In this document: positions 51,681-63,116 of the stretch, piece after piece
Layout of the letters: the number at the start of each line of letters is the position of its first letter
Position numbering within the stretch: the first letter of the stretch is position 1
Origin: Verticillium longisporum
Lineage: Eukaryota; Ascomycota; Sordariomycetes; Glomerellales; Plectosphaerellaceae
Assembly: GCA_019188255.1 (NCBI GenBank)
Contig: JAETXT010000001.1
Location: forward strand, 7,750,001-7,814,000
Direction of reading: 5' to 3'
DNA: 64,000 bases
Notes under the pieces: generated by a model
What the model saw: only the letters and a program-made list of their open reading frames with translations
Told to the model about the DNA's origin: nothing
Database searches by the model: none
Made by a program: the position numbers and the translations under genes

Positions 51681-53074
51681 CTCATGGGCGAGGCTGCCCA
51701 CCAGGACCATCATAGAAGCTCGATATTGAACCGCGTCGGGCCTCTCACGCTGTCACGTGACTTGAGAAGAGTATGATGCTGAAGGCGGGGTAGCTCTTTA
51801 CCTGGCAAACCTGGATGCTGTCTAGAGTGTCTCTTGCCTTGACGAATGCAGCACAGCAACAGGACCCGGAATCCAGGGAAGGTGGGGCCTTAGCGGGACC
51901 GTGGTGGGGTCGTGGAGGGGCTGCGCTTGGGGCACCTCGTCATTCGGCCTGTCATTACTGCTGCTACCAGAGCCCATGTCGCTGCCATCAGTGGAAGCAT
52001 CCACCCAGTGCAACGGCCCCCCAGTGGTACTGCTGCTGTCAATCGAGCAGTACCCAGCGGCAGCACCACTGACAGTCACGACAGCGATCACGAGGACCAG
52101 CCATTACGACATCACACATATCGACACCGCTGGTGTACCATTTACATGCACACGCGGTACTGCTGCCTCTGCGTGCCACTGGACGGTCCAAACTCTGCAG
52201 CATGGACCCTCGAGGACGTCCCCTTCCCTGGCCTTTGGGACGATGTGACATCAGTCGGACTGTCAGCGTGTCGTTGTATAGTGCCCTCCGATGACCTTTG
52301 AATCATGCATTTATTTCTCGTGCCTCTCCCTCTCCTTCTTCTTCTCATTTTCTGTGCCCTACGCGCGTCAGATTGTTTCGAAATGATTACTGGGTCGCAA
52401 AGTCTCCATGTGCACATGACTGTACAGATGTAGCAACCAAGCTGGATTATCACTATCACGTTCCTCCACTAAAACCTCCTCCAGCACCACTGGAGAGGGG
52501 TGGAGGGAAGGACTTTGAATCTCCCATCCTCGCCTTGCCTAAACAAGGAAATGGCTCTCTTCTGCATTGGGCTGCAAGGCAGATCTCATGTCATCAGGCC
52601 CGGTTTCTATTGTTGTTTAATCATCTCAATTTCCTCCGTGGCGGACGGACCCTTTCATCCTTCAGCCCTTCAGCCCTTTTTTTTTCTGTGCCTTACTTCG
52701 CTACCTAATAAGGTAAGGTACCTAAGGTAACTGAAATCGAAGCCTCTCTCTCCCCTCACCCCTCTTCCGTCATCTACATGACTCGCGTGCCCTCCGACCT
52801 GCCGACCTGCCGCTGCCGCTCTCTCTCTCTCAACCCCCCCACCTCATCCACTACCACTACCGAACAATCTGCTAGTCCTGTCCCGGCCGGCCGCTTCTTT
52901 GCCTCGCTACTGTCTACTCTGACCTGCTTTGTGCTGTTTTGTTCCGTTCTTAGCTGGACTGGGCTGAACTGACGCACCGAAGTCCGAATCGAAACAAGAT
53001 CTTGATACCCCCGCTACCCTTCCCCCGCCCGCCCGCCGTTGCCCCCTCGAACCCCTTCGCGTGTTTCTTACGCG
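51681..53074. other. Intergenic; 5' region of the DUF255 gene
   Basis: No supported gene. It contains CT-rich tracts (52,800-52,860) and long pyrimidine stretches typical of fungal promoters and leaders. Frames on both strands (51815-52708) overlap each other. Confidence 0.45.
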
Positions 53075-55831
53075 ATGATCCCCTCCGAGCTGTCGCAGTC
53101 TGCTCTGTCTGCCAAACTCGGATCTGAAACCATGGCCACGAACTCGACCGACCTGCCGCCCCAGCCTGTCGTCGCCCCGGAACTGGCTCCGAGCCTACGC
53201 AACCGCGCCGACCAGAGCAACAGCCCTTACATACAAGGCCAGATCAACAGCCCTGTCGCCTGGCAGCTGCTCGACGATGAGGCTGTCGAACGCGCCAAGA
53301 GGGAGAACAAACTGATCTTTCTGAACATTGGCTTCAAGGCCTGCCACTGTGCGTGCTCGACCCCACCATCCCATCCCATCCCTCCCTGCCTCCTGCCGCA
53401 GCTGAACATGCTGGTCTTTGCAGTTCGGCTCTTTTCCCAAATCACCCTCTCGCAGCGTCCTTGTCGACCTCATCAGTGCCTGTCAGGCTAAGAGAGAGAG
53501 AGAGAGAGACAGAGCGCCACATACACGCAGCAGCGCATCGCCCAGGATCCCACTTCTGACTTTTCGATAGACTGCCGCCTGACAGCCATCGACTCCTTCT
53601 CCCATCCCGAATGTGCCTCGCTCCTCAACGAGGCCTTTGTGCCTGTTATCGTGGACCGCGAAGAGCGACCCGATCTCGATACCATCTACATGAACTATGT
53701 CCAGGCCGTCAACGGTGCAGGCGGCTGGCCCCTCAACCTCTTCCTGACACCCGAGCTCGAACCCGTCTTTGGCGGCACCTACTGGCCTGGTCCAGGCGCA
53801 CATACCAAGACGGGGCCCGAGGAAGAGGAGGGTGTTGACTTTCTGGCCATCCTCAAGAACCTGAGGAAGGTCTGGCAGGAGCAGGAGCCTCGGTGCCGCC
53901 AGGAAGCCAAGGAGGTCCTCTCCAAGCTGCGCGAGTTCGCCGCCGAGGGCACACTGGGCACACGTAGCACGGTCCAAATGAGCAAGATCGGCCTGACATC
54001 CTCGTCTACCGCCCCTGTCGCTTCGGCTGTCTCGACGGAGAACCCAGGTGCTGGAAAGACGGCCGCCGATGTCTCGAGCGAACTCGACCTCGACCAGCTC
54101 GAAGAGGCCTACTCCCACATTGCTGGCACCTTTGATCCGGTCTATGGTGGCTTCGGTCTGGCACCCAAGTTCCCTGTGCCCGCGAAACTGTCCTTCTTGC
54201 TGCGCTTGCCGCATTACCTGCATCCGGTCCAGGATGTCGTGGGCCCGACCGAATGTGCACACGCTACAGAAATGGCCTTGTTCACCCTTCGAAAGATCCG
54301 TGACAGCGGCCTGCGTGACCATGTTGGTGGTTGCGGTTTCGCGAGATACTCCATCACTCCGGACTGGAGCATTCCCCACTTTGAAAAGCTAACCTCGGAC
54401 AATGCTCTCCTGCTGGGCCTGTATCTTGATGCCTGGCTTATCAGCAACGGAGACAAGGATGGTGAACTCTATGATGTCGTCGTTGAGCTCGCGGACTACT
54501 TCTCGAGCCCGCCGATGCGCCTTCCCGGAGGTGGATTTGCTTCCAGTGAGGCCGCCGACTCCTACTACAGGCGTGGCGACACTGATGTTCGCGAGGGCGC
54601 TTTCCACCTGTGGACACGCAAGGAGTTTGATGCTGTGATTGGCGACGAGCATGAGGCGACGATTGCCGCTACGTACTGGAACATTTTGGAGCACGGCAAC
54701 GTGGAGCCCGACCAAGATCCGAACGACGAGTTCATGAACCAGAACATACCCCGCGTGCTGAAGGAGCAGAGCGAAATCGGCAAGCAGTTTGGCATCAGCG
54801 GGGAGGAAGTTGCCCGTGTCATTGCGTCGGCGAAAGCCAAGCTCAAGGCGCATCGTGGTCGGGAACGTGTCCGCCCTGAGCTTGATGATAAGATTATTTC
54901 CGGTTGGAACGGCCTCGTCATCTCTGCGCTCGCAAGGACAGGCGCTGCGCTGGCAGTCAAGGACGCCGCGAAGAGCGCGCAGTACCTGGGCGCTGCCATC
55001 CAGTCAGCTGAATTTGTGCGAGCGCAGCTGTGGGACGAAAAAGAGAAGACGCTATACAAGGTGTTCCGCGGCACTCGGGGCTCTACAAAGGCATTTGCCG
55101 AGGACTATGCGTACTTGATCGAGGGCCTCATCGACTTGTACGAGGCTACAGGCGAGGAAAACTGCATTGCGTTCGCCGACGAGCTTCAACGTAAGTTTGA
55201 AATTGTGCGAACTTGGAGCCATGGCTCCCCTGCTGACTTTTGTGGTACAGAAACACAGATTAAGCTCTTCTATGACGCCTCGGCTCCAACAACTTCGGCC
55301 AGCCCCAACCCTCTACCGGCTCACTCATCGTGCGGCGCCTTCTTCGCTACGACCGAAGATGCAAAGCACACCATTCTCCGCCTCAAGGATGGCATGGACA
55401 CCGCCTTCCCCTCCAACAACGCCGTCTCCGTGTCCAACCTCTTCCGCCTCGGTGTCGCTCTCGCCACCGAAACCTACACCGCGCTGGCTCGCGAGACGCT
55501 CAACGCCTTTGAGGCTGAGATCCTGCAGTACCCCTGGCTCTTCCCCGGACTCCTCTCCGGCGTGGTCAGCTCCCGCCTCGGCGGTCGCACATATATCGTC
55601 GTACGAGACCCCTCTGGCGCCGACGACGAGACTGTGCGCAAGGTCTTTATCAAACTGTACGGTGAGGCGCGCGGCGGCCTGCGCAACCTGATCATCGTCA
55701 AGGGCCCAGATGACCTCGTCGTCAGGCGGAACCCGGCCCTCGCTGAACTGGTGGCTACTGGGAAGCCCGGGGCGTACGTCGTGGAGGAGGGCAAGTTCAG
55801 GCCATGCGCCAAGGAGGATGTGGAATACTAG
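53075..55831 (+). CDS. DUF255 / thioredoxin-fold protein (YyaL/SPATA20 type), about 824 aa
   Basis: Manual model: 53075-53348, 53571-55190, 55251-55831; 2,475 nt in frame. The thioredoxin-like N-domain has SPVAWQLLDDEAVERAKREN, then FLNIGFKACHYCR with a CxxC (Cys90-His-Tyr-Cys93) split by the first intron, and VDREERPDLDTIYMNYVQA. GGWPLNLFLTPELEPVFGGT follows. The C-terminal (alpha/alpha)6-type part includes LTSDNALLLGLYLDA, FHLWTRKEFDAVIG, DDKIISGWNGLVISAL, AEDYAYLIEGL and FPSNNAVSVSNL. This is a conserved family from bacteria to man, proposed to combine a thioredoxin fold with a glycoside-isomerase-like barrel; the activity is not settled. A second ATG at 53132 in a strong context would give about 805 aa. 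The first intron (222 nt) holds a GA repeat. Confidence 0.92.
53489..53512. repeat. (GA)n microsatellite inside intron 1 of the DUF255 gene
   Basis: A run of about ten GA dinucleotides. The host intron (53349-53570) is about four times longer than other introns here. Confidence 0.8.
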
Positions 55832-56419
55832 GACAGACGGACAGATAGGCACAGCAGAGAGACGTGAGAAGGAAAAGGAAAAAAAGAACGCCGTCAGTGG
55901 CCAGATCTTCAGGCTGGGGACTTTTCCCAACGGAGTTTTGTTCCCTGGTGGGATGTCGTCATTGTCATCCTTGCCCATTTTTCTTTCATCTTTTGTTTAT
56001 TTTTTCTTCTTCTCTAGATATCAAAGCTCGTGGGGATGAAATGAGTGGTGATTCTATCGTTGGGAGAACTGAACGGCGATCGATATGCATTGCAACGTGC
56101 ACGATGGGCGTGGGCGGGACGAAAATAATCAGACGGAACCTGCACAATTACTTCACTCATACTTACCCCTCTGGATGTTGCCAGTCAACGAAGTTGCTGA
56201 ACTTGTCATTGCATAATGCCAGTCGGACGAGTCGTGCTTGAATTGTCATGTTCATTCGGGGGGTATCTAATCTACACAACAGTTGACAGTTTAGCGGGCA
56301 AGGGGGTTTCCACACATGTTCAACAGAGGCGCCGCGCCGTAGCCCTGCCGCTCGGCTCTCTGCCGTGTCTCTTCTTCTCTTTCGGCCCCTTTCTCTCTCC
56401 CTCTCGTTCGGTCGCCATC
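55832..56419. other. Convergent 3' regions
   Basis: Between the 3' ends of the DUF255 gene (plus) and the dynein subunit gene (minus). No frame supported. A/T-rich tracts near 55,865-55,890 and 55,980-56,020 suit polyadenylation. Confidence 0.5.
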
Positions 56420-58311
56420 TCAGACGCCGGGCCGCGGGCTGCCCGCCGCGCCGGCACCCTTGCGGTTCATGAGCCCGCTGAAGAAGGCCTGCAGGTTCTC
56501 CGTATCCATGACCTCCGGGCCGTCGCCTGCTGCGGCGGGGCTCGCGGGCCCTGGGCTGCCAATGCCGGCGCCGACACCGGGGGCGGCGGCGGCCGAGTCT
56601 GGGGGCGAAGTCGTCGGGTCCGGGGTGCCATAGGCCTGGCGGTCCTTGAGACGCTGGACCATGTCGTCGGCGTCGACTTGGATGCCGCCCATGTTGAACT
56701 GCACGGGGCCAATGTGCTCGCTGACCTTGCCGTCGGTGGCGCCGTCGTCGGCGCGACGAACGGTCGAGGCGCGTGCATTGCTAGAAGCCGTGGTCGAGGA
56801 TCGTGCGGCGTCAGAAGAGGCCGACTTTTGCTCGGCCTTGATCTTGAAAGCTTCGAGCGTCGAGAGGCTCGTGCCAAGGAAATCCTGCGTGTCCTGCGAT
56901 TTAACCTCGAGGGAGGAGGTGGCGGCGACATCCTGGCCGCCAAGCGCGAGTGCGTCGGCCGTGGACGACAGGTCGCGGATCCAGTCCTCGTATGGGGCGA
57001 CGGCTGAGGTCCAGGCCTCACCGTCGTAGGAGCCTTCCGTCTTGGCCTTCGCTAGGACAGCAAGGCCCTCGGTCGTCATGGAGGGGGAGGTAAAATTGGA
57101 CTGAAGGTCGTGGGACCAGCCAAGACTAGTGGCCTCAACGTCGAAGCCGTCGCGCAGAACACGGATCTTGCCCCAGGAGTCCCAGTTAGGAGGGACAAGA
57201 ATCTTATCTCTGTCGATGACGTTGTGCTTGAGAGGCTGGCGTTTGAGGAGTGAGGTGATGCCCAGACTCGAATGGATGAGGCTCGGTAGTGGCGACGGTA
57301 CGTTTGGTGTCGTGTAGATAAGTGATGAGCCGTCTGTGTGTGGCAATGTCAGCATCGATGTCGTCTCATGGCCCGGATCGAATGGTGACCTACGCCTGAG
57401 CAGCGCTGTACGAATGTACTGCAAAACTTGATCGAAGTCGCCTTCTTTCCAACCTTGGGATTTCTCCAACAGTTCGATCTTTTCGGCCTGTCATAAGGTC
57501 AGCGCATTGCCTCGACACCTTCCTCAGACGGACGACCTACGTTTTGGCAGACCACACAGAGCGGCAAGCCAAGGCCCTCCTCCCACTCGCCAGGACCGAG
57601 GGGTAACGCAACGTCGCCTTCGCTGGTCGAAGCGGCTGCCGTGCCATCCAGATTCATGGAACCGCCACCACGTCCCCTATCCCGCCACCCAGCCATTGCC
57701 TCCTCCATTGCCGTCTGGCACTCGCTGTCCGTCTTTTCCAAAACGCTGCGCATGAACAACACCCATTTTCGCAACTGGCGCATCCACAAGTGCGGCGCTG
57801 ACCAGTCGAGCAGCACGACGACCAGAGTGTTGGGTATGGATTCGGGCGTGATCAGGGGTTCGAGGAGCCTGGGGAACGCTTCGGACGGGTTCGAGAGCAT
57901 GTACAGGGATATCCGTGCGAGCGTGTCTACCAGCATCTGTCAGTCAAGAGCGTCTTGGCGGCACCGAGGGGATGGTGCTCGCTCGCTTCGCCAGCCAGAC
58001 GGACCTTCTTGATCGGCGTCCAGCACATCGTAGTACGTGTAGCCGAGGGCGAAGCTGTTGGCGACAGGGGGCGGCTTCGAACTCTGCCGATCGAGGGTGC
58101 GCTTCTCGCTGCTGTTGGAGAGGGCATCGAGAAACTCCCGTTGCGAGTCAGAGTTGCCGCCCAGGACAATGATGTTCTTTTCTGGCAGCCGTTTGCCGCT
58201 CGCTACCGAGTCGAGGAGGGTGCTCCAGAGATCCTTCTTTTCGGCATTGCGGCTGTCGGAGCCGGTCGAGACCGACGTGTATGTTGAGACCCGGTTTCCG
58301 TTCGCGGCCAT
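56420..58311 (-). CDS. Cytoplasmic dynein light intermediate chain, about 566 aa, four exons
   Basis: Manual model: 58311-58005, 57926-57541, 57487-57394, 57333-56420; introns 78, 53 and 60 nt; 1,701 nt in frame. The N-terminal RAS-like domain starts DLWSTLLDSVASGKRLPEKN, with IIVLGGNSDSQREFL at 47-61 where a P-loop would be. The lysine and Ser/Thr of GxxxxGK(S/T) are missing, so tight nucleotide binding is doubtful, as known for fungal members. It continues with LGYTYYDVLDAD, TLARISLYMLS and VVVLLDWSAPHLWMRQL, then NWDSWGKIRVLRDGFD. The C-terminal half is disordered and Ser/Ala/Pro-rich; its end (ENLQAFFSGLMNRKG) is the conserved short helix that binds activating adaptors. The subunit links dynein motors to cargo for retrograde transport and nuclear migration. 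Confidence 0.9.
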
Positions 58312-58985
58312 GGTCAAGGCAATTCAGTGGCCGTCATGGGGATTTTGGTCGTCAGGGGAGAGAATGGTTGGGAGATGTGGTGTCGAGGAGTAGGGAGGTC
58401 GGTTGGGTGGGTGGATCGTCAAGCTTGACGCGTTTTAGCTCGAGGTTGCAACGGGACACAGCTGAAGGAGACCATGCGCCGAGACGACAGCTCGTGGGGG
58501 GGGTCGAATGTGGACAGAAACCGCGAACAGACGGGGAGACAGGGACAGCAAGTCGATCACGGAGCTTCTTGGGGTCGTGCAGCAAGACTGGTCACCGCTT
58601 CGAACAACTGGGCCGGGGAGCACGTTCCCAATTCCCAAGAGGCCCCTTCTCATCACGGGCGAGTTTTGGAGGGACCCTGGTCGGGGAATTTGGCGTCTCC
58701 ACCGGCCCGGCGTTTTTCCCGCCTAGAGTTCAGGTAGTGGCAGCACTGAGCCAGGCACAGTGCGTCGCTCGGAACATCGTTGGGGCAGCAGCGGCCCGCC
58801 CAAGCTTCGGCTTCCAGCGCATGGCGCGCTAGAACGGTAGCTGGTCAGTGCTCCACAAGCTCCAGTCTCGGCTGCTTGATCCCTTGTAACTTCTTGCAGC
58901 CTTGCATGCAAGTTCGTCATCCGCGCGCGCCAACTGTGACAGCCTTCTCCAACTTCAAGGTCTGTGATCCACAGAGGTTGTCACC
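58312..58985. promoter_or_regulatory. Divergent intergenic region (dynein subunit / splicing factor)
   Basis: A 674-base stretch between two divergent starts. Frames inside are shadows of GC-rich DNA. No specific motif is claimed. Confidence 0.45.
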
Positions 58986-60051
58986 ATGAACCAGATCAAG
59001 GCAATACAAGCTTTGAACAAGCAGGAAATAGAGAATGGAATGTGAGTTGCAGTCCTTCCCCAGTCGTCTCCTCCAGCGGGCGATCTTCTCTGACCTCTCC
59101 ACCAGCTCGCCAGAAGCCTCCTGGCACGTCGACTACCGCGACACGGCCTTCATCTACTTCGGCGGCCTTCCCTACGAAATGTCCGAGGGCGACGTTATCA
59201 CGATCTTTTCCCAGTTTGGCGAGCCCGTGTGGCTGAAGCTTGCGCGCGACAAGGAGACGGGCAAGGCCAAGGGGTTCGGTTGGCTCAAGTATGAGGACCA
59301 GCGCAGCACCGATCTCGCCGTGGACAATCTCGGCGGCGCAACAATTGGCAGTCGCATGGTGCGCGTAGACCATGCGCGGTACAAGTTCCGGGACGACGAA
59401 GACCCCGACGAGGGCAAAGTTGATTGGGCCACAATGACGAAACGGGAGAGTGGTGGTGGGGGAGACGACACGGAAGACGAAGAAGACGAGGAGGCCGAAC
59501 AGAGGCCCATGCTACCTGAAGAGAGAGAGCTCGCCCTTCTCGTTCGCGATCACGACGAGGACGATCCAATGAAGGCTTTCCTGATCGAAGAGAAGAAGAT
59601 GGAGGTCGAGGAAGCAGTGCGCAAGTACGAGAGGTCGGAAAGGAAGAAGAAACACAAGCATCGACATCGGTCGCACCGGTCTAGGCGGGACCACAGCGAC
59701 GAGGAGATGCGCGACGCAGAACGAGATGATAGGCACCGCCATCGAAGGTCAAGGCGCGACGAGTCTCCGTCAGCCAAGGACAGAACGAAAGACTCCCGCC
59801 GTGAAAGACAAAGAGATGATGGCTCACCACATCGCGAGCCACGCAGAGAACGGGTCCGAGATGACAGGGAGCGAGACGCTAGGGACCAATCGAGAGATCG
59901 GCGGCACCGTGGCAAGGAGGATGATCGGGAGAGGCGAGAACGACGACGCCATAGTGACGATGAGCCGCGGCGAAGAACGCATAAGGACGACGGGGATGAC
60001 GATCGTAGCAAAAGGCGCAGTCGCTCACGTTCGCCTCGGCCGAGAAGATAG
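58986..60051 (+). CDS. IST3: RRM splicing factor, Ist3/Cwf29/RBMX2 type, 333 aa
   Basis: Exon 1 58986-59041 (MNQIKAIQALNKQEIENGI), a 64-nt GT-AG intron, exon 2 59106-60051; 1,002 nt in frame. The N-terminal segment plus SPEASWHVDYRDTAFIYFGG is the hallmark of this family. RNP2 is FIYFGGLP, RNP1 is KGFGWLKY; the RRM ends at about residue 118 with RVDHARYKFRDDED. The rest is acidic, then strongly Arg/Asp/Ser/His-rich (RD/RS repeats) to the end. Family members sit in the U2 snRNP/RES complex, which promotes the first splicing step and retention of unspliced RNA. Yeast Ist3 lacks the long RD tail, as the yeast protein is about 150 aa; the length here is like human RBMX2. Confidence 0.92.
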
Positions 60052-60252
60052 ATGCTATCTGAAAAGAAATTGTACTCAAGAAACCTAGTATTCAGGCCGT
60101 CATTGCGCTTGTATGCCTTAAAACTCGTTGCAGTCGTCACTGTGAAACCCAACCCCAGTCTCAACCGTGCGCCAATAGCCAAATGTGTGCGAAATCCATC
60201 GTTGTCTCCAGCCCAGCTTCGCCGCCGGAATCCCGTGTCTTCGAAAACGGCC

Positions 60253-61495
60253 CTACCTAGTGCCTCCCAGACAGCGTTTCCAGCCCTCGCGCACGCAGTC
60301 ACGCTTCCCGTCTGGTGTTTCATGAGGCTTGCGAATCACAAATTTCTCCCACTTGGAATCACGTCCGGCACCGACAACGACTACTGTATTGTCGTCAATC
60401 CATCCGATCACGCCTTGCTGCGACTTAGACATGCTGCTGGCGAGGTCTTCTCTCGATTCAAACATGGCACTGGCGAATGAGTATGTGTCAGAGAAGACCC
60501 TCGGCATGAATGGCACCTTGCCCAAGAAACCCCATTTCCCCTTGTCATCCTTTGACGTGGAAGACTCGCCGTCTTGATCCGAGGCGGGCGCCACATTCAG
60601 ATTTGGGTGCGGAACATCGAATATGTGCAATGTTGACTTGTCTGATGTGCAAGCCAGCATGGTGCCTGATGGATTGAAAGCGAGGTGGAAAATCGTGGAG
60701 GGGTCAACGCCGCGACGCAGCTCGGCCACCCTCGCGCGCGTCTTTGTCGACCAGATCCTGATCAGCGTGCCCTTGTCGCTCGCCGTGGCTAGAAGTTCGC
60801 CGTCACGGCTCATTTGCAGTGCTCGTAAGGCAGAGTTGTGCGCCGGGATGATGTTCACCGTCTTGATCGCTCGGTCAACCAGCTGGACGTGTCCGGACGT
60901 GTTCCCTGGTAATGCGAGGAGCCTGTCGGACATACAACAGAGACCGAGCGGGTTGTGTGTAGTTTCGTACTGGGTCACAAATTCTGGCTTCTTGTTGAAA
61001 GTGTGAAGACGAATGCTGTCCTGTAAGACAATGACGACGTGCCGCTGGCCGAGTAGAGGACCGAGGAGCACTCCTCGAATGGGCTGCACGAGGCTAATGT
61101 GCATGCCCCTCCTGTTGTTTTGGTCATCCCATATCACAACTTTATTCTGGGCAAAGTGTGAATGGGTGCCTCGCGCTACCAAGGCAACATAGTTGGTGAG
61201 ATCGAGCATCTCAACCAATCCGATGGGCCCTTGGACATCTACTCGTATTAGCAGCTGTTTGATTCATTAAGGAGCAACCGACCGACTAACTTTTGATTGA
61301 CCGCGGAGAACATGTTTCGGTAACGAAAACTAAACCGTGTCTTAGATCATGTTGGCTTTTCCTTGATGCTCACAGTGATGGCTTACCAGCATAGCCAGTG
61401 TCCAGCCCCAGTGTAAAGTGTGAAGCACTATTGTTGAAGGAGACTGACAGCACTTCTGTGGGTACTGCTGTCTCTATTGGCGGGCGCGTGTACAT
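60253..61495 (-). CDS. HSV2: PROPPIN (Hsv2/Atg18-like WD40 protein), about 377 aa, three exons
   Basis: Manual model: 61495-61387, 61329-61291 (39 nt), 61238-60253; introns 57 and 52 nt; 1,134 nt in frame. The first blade begins VLSVSFNNSASHFTLGLDTG; blade 2 has GPIGLVEMLDLTNYVALVAR and NKVVIWDD. VQLVDRAIKTVNIIPAHNSA and LATASDKGTLIRIWST follow, then the phosphoinositide-binding LRRG motif (ARVAELRRGVDPS; FRRG in Atg18), and SGTMLACTSDKSTLHIFD. PROPPINs bind PI3P and PI(3,5)P2 at autophagic and vacuolar membranes; the compact length and LRRG fit Hsv2 better than Atg18. Its 3' end faces that of the splicing-factor gene 200 bases away. The start is the first ATG upstream; none is found farther up in frame. 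Confidence 0.9.
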
Positions 61496-63116
61496 GATGT
61501 GTATGTATATGTTCTTTGGGGCTTGATTAGGGCTCCTGGGCTGGATAAAGCATCGACGAGCGGCCAAACGACTTGAGTATGGCTGGTGGTTGGGCCGCAG
61601 AGCCCGTGAGGGTTTTGGTGATGGCGAATTGTACTATGTGTTCATCCTTGAGAATGTCGGTCTCTTGGCCTCTTGTGCTGAGACCCCACAATGAATGCAA
61701 TGGGGTCAGGTGGCAGGACTGGAGCTGCTACGCTGTGAGAAGACTTAAGACAGGGTCGTAAAGGAGATTGGTTTGACCTGGCGCTTGGGCGTGTTCGTCG
61801 AGACTTTGTCGCAGTGAGAGTGATGCTTTTGGGGACCCTGGCGACGAGGTATATGAGGGAGGGAGGCGGGGCTGCAAGTGTGGAAGGCTGCAAGCAACAG
61901 GACGTCAGATTCCTGAATGATGGGGTGCTCAATGATAGTTAGGTCCGAAGGCAAAAGTGAGGCTCGGAATGCTAGCGGCGCGACCTGTTTCCAACGGTGA
62001 TTTATGGTCGATGAATATGATGTGTCGAGAGTCAGATGGCCAAGTTCATCTGGACGAGGTAGGTAGCTTGCGTAAGTACCCCAGGCTCCGACTGACGGTG
62101 GAGGTGCATGGATGTGGTTGGGGATGAAGACGCCTCATCCACACCAAAACGGTTTAGTGAACCATTCACACTGTCCGCCTGCCGCCCGCCTGGTACAACA
62201 GCAAGATGCCGCCTCCCTCCCTAGTTACATACCTGAGTTAAGGTACCTGGCAGGTCAGTAAGCAGGCATTTCAGGAAGCTGGCACCTCAGGACGCAAGGA
62301 GCTCAAGCCACCCCTGAGATCTTGTGACAGAGCTGCCCGATCAATCAATGCACCAAACGAAACGCGCTTCTGAACAAAAATACCCCGCACTTGACGCTTG
62401 CCTCTTTAGGGAACGATGAGATACCGGCGAAAGGTCAGTCATCTCAGGTAAGGTAGAGAATTGGAGGGTGGGACAGCGAAACAGGGGTCTCTTTGGTTGT
62501 GCCAGGCGCAGGTCTCCTTCTGCCCACCTCCCTCTGCCCCTGAATTGGTCTCGCACGAGCTAAGCAGGCGGCACTTGATGAACGTCGATGCACATCAATA
62601 GACTGAGCTATGATGAAGATAGTAGACACGCCAGAGACTGTGCTGCCACCGTTGACCATCAATCAGAATGCAGCATCAAGCACGGTGCGCCGCTCCCCCT
62701 ATGTGCGGCGTACTTGTAAGGCAGCGCCGGCTGGGTGTCGATGGTGGGGATTGGCCAGAACCCTCCTGCCGTGACATTTCCTGTGAAATTGCTTTCTACG
62801 ACTCCCGTCGGTCAACAACTAGCCGTCTGGTTCCCTTGCACCTGGCCCCAGACCTCACCACCAGGCTAACGGCCTCCCCCTGCCACACTGCACCCGTTTC
62901 CAAGGGGCCGTCTCGTGCCTCGACCCTACAACCCTTCGATCGCTTCCACATCAGGCAATTGTCGCTCTTGTCCTCGACTTCACACCGACCTCCTCACCTG
63001 CGTCGACGTGATTACATCTCGAACCTTCTGCGCGCCCCTGAGCTTCACGACTCATCCCATCTTTCTTTCTCCACCTGCGGATCGAATCGACAACTGAACC
63101 CATCCACACCGCGATC
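61496..63116. promoter_or_regulatory. Divergent intergenic region (PROPPIN / septin)
   Basis: A 1.6-kb region between divergent starts. It contains pyrimidine-rich stretches (62,880-63,110) just before the septin ATG. Frames such as 62668-63240 (+) overlap the leader and first intron of the septin gene and are not supported. Confidence 0.5.

Noticed and set aside
53483..54379. Minus-strand 298-codon frame within the DUF255 gene
   Set aside because: It is antisense to conserved domain sequence and has no features of its own.
56216..57007. Plus-strand 263-codon frame across the dynein gene
   Set aside because: It is antisense to the disordered, GC-rich C-terminal half of the dynein subunit.
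59550..60323. Minus-strand 257-codon Ser/Arg-rich frame
   Set aside because: It is the antisense shadow of the RD/RS-repeat tail of the splicing factor.
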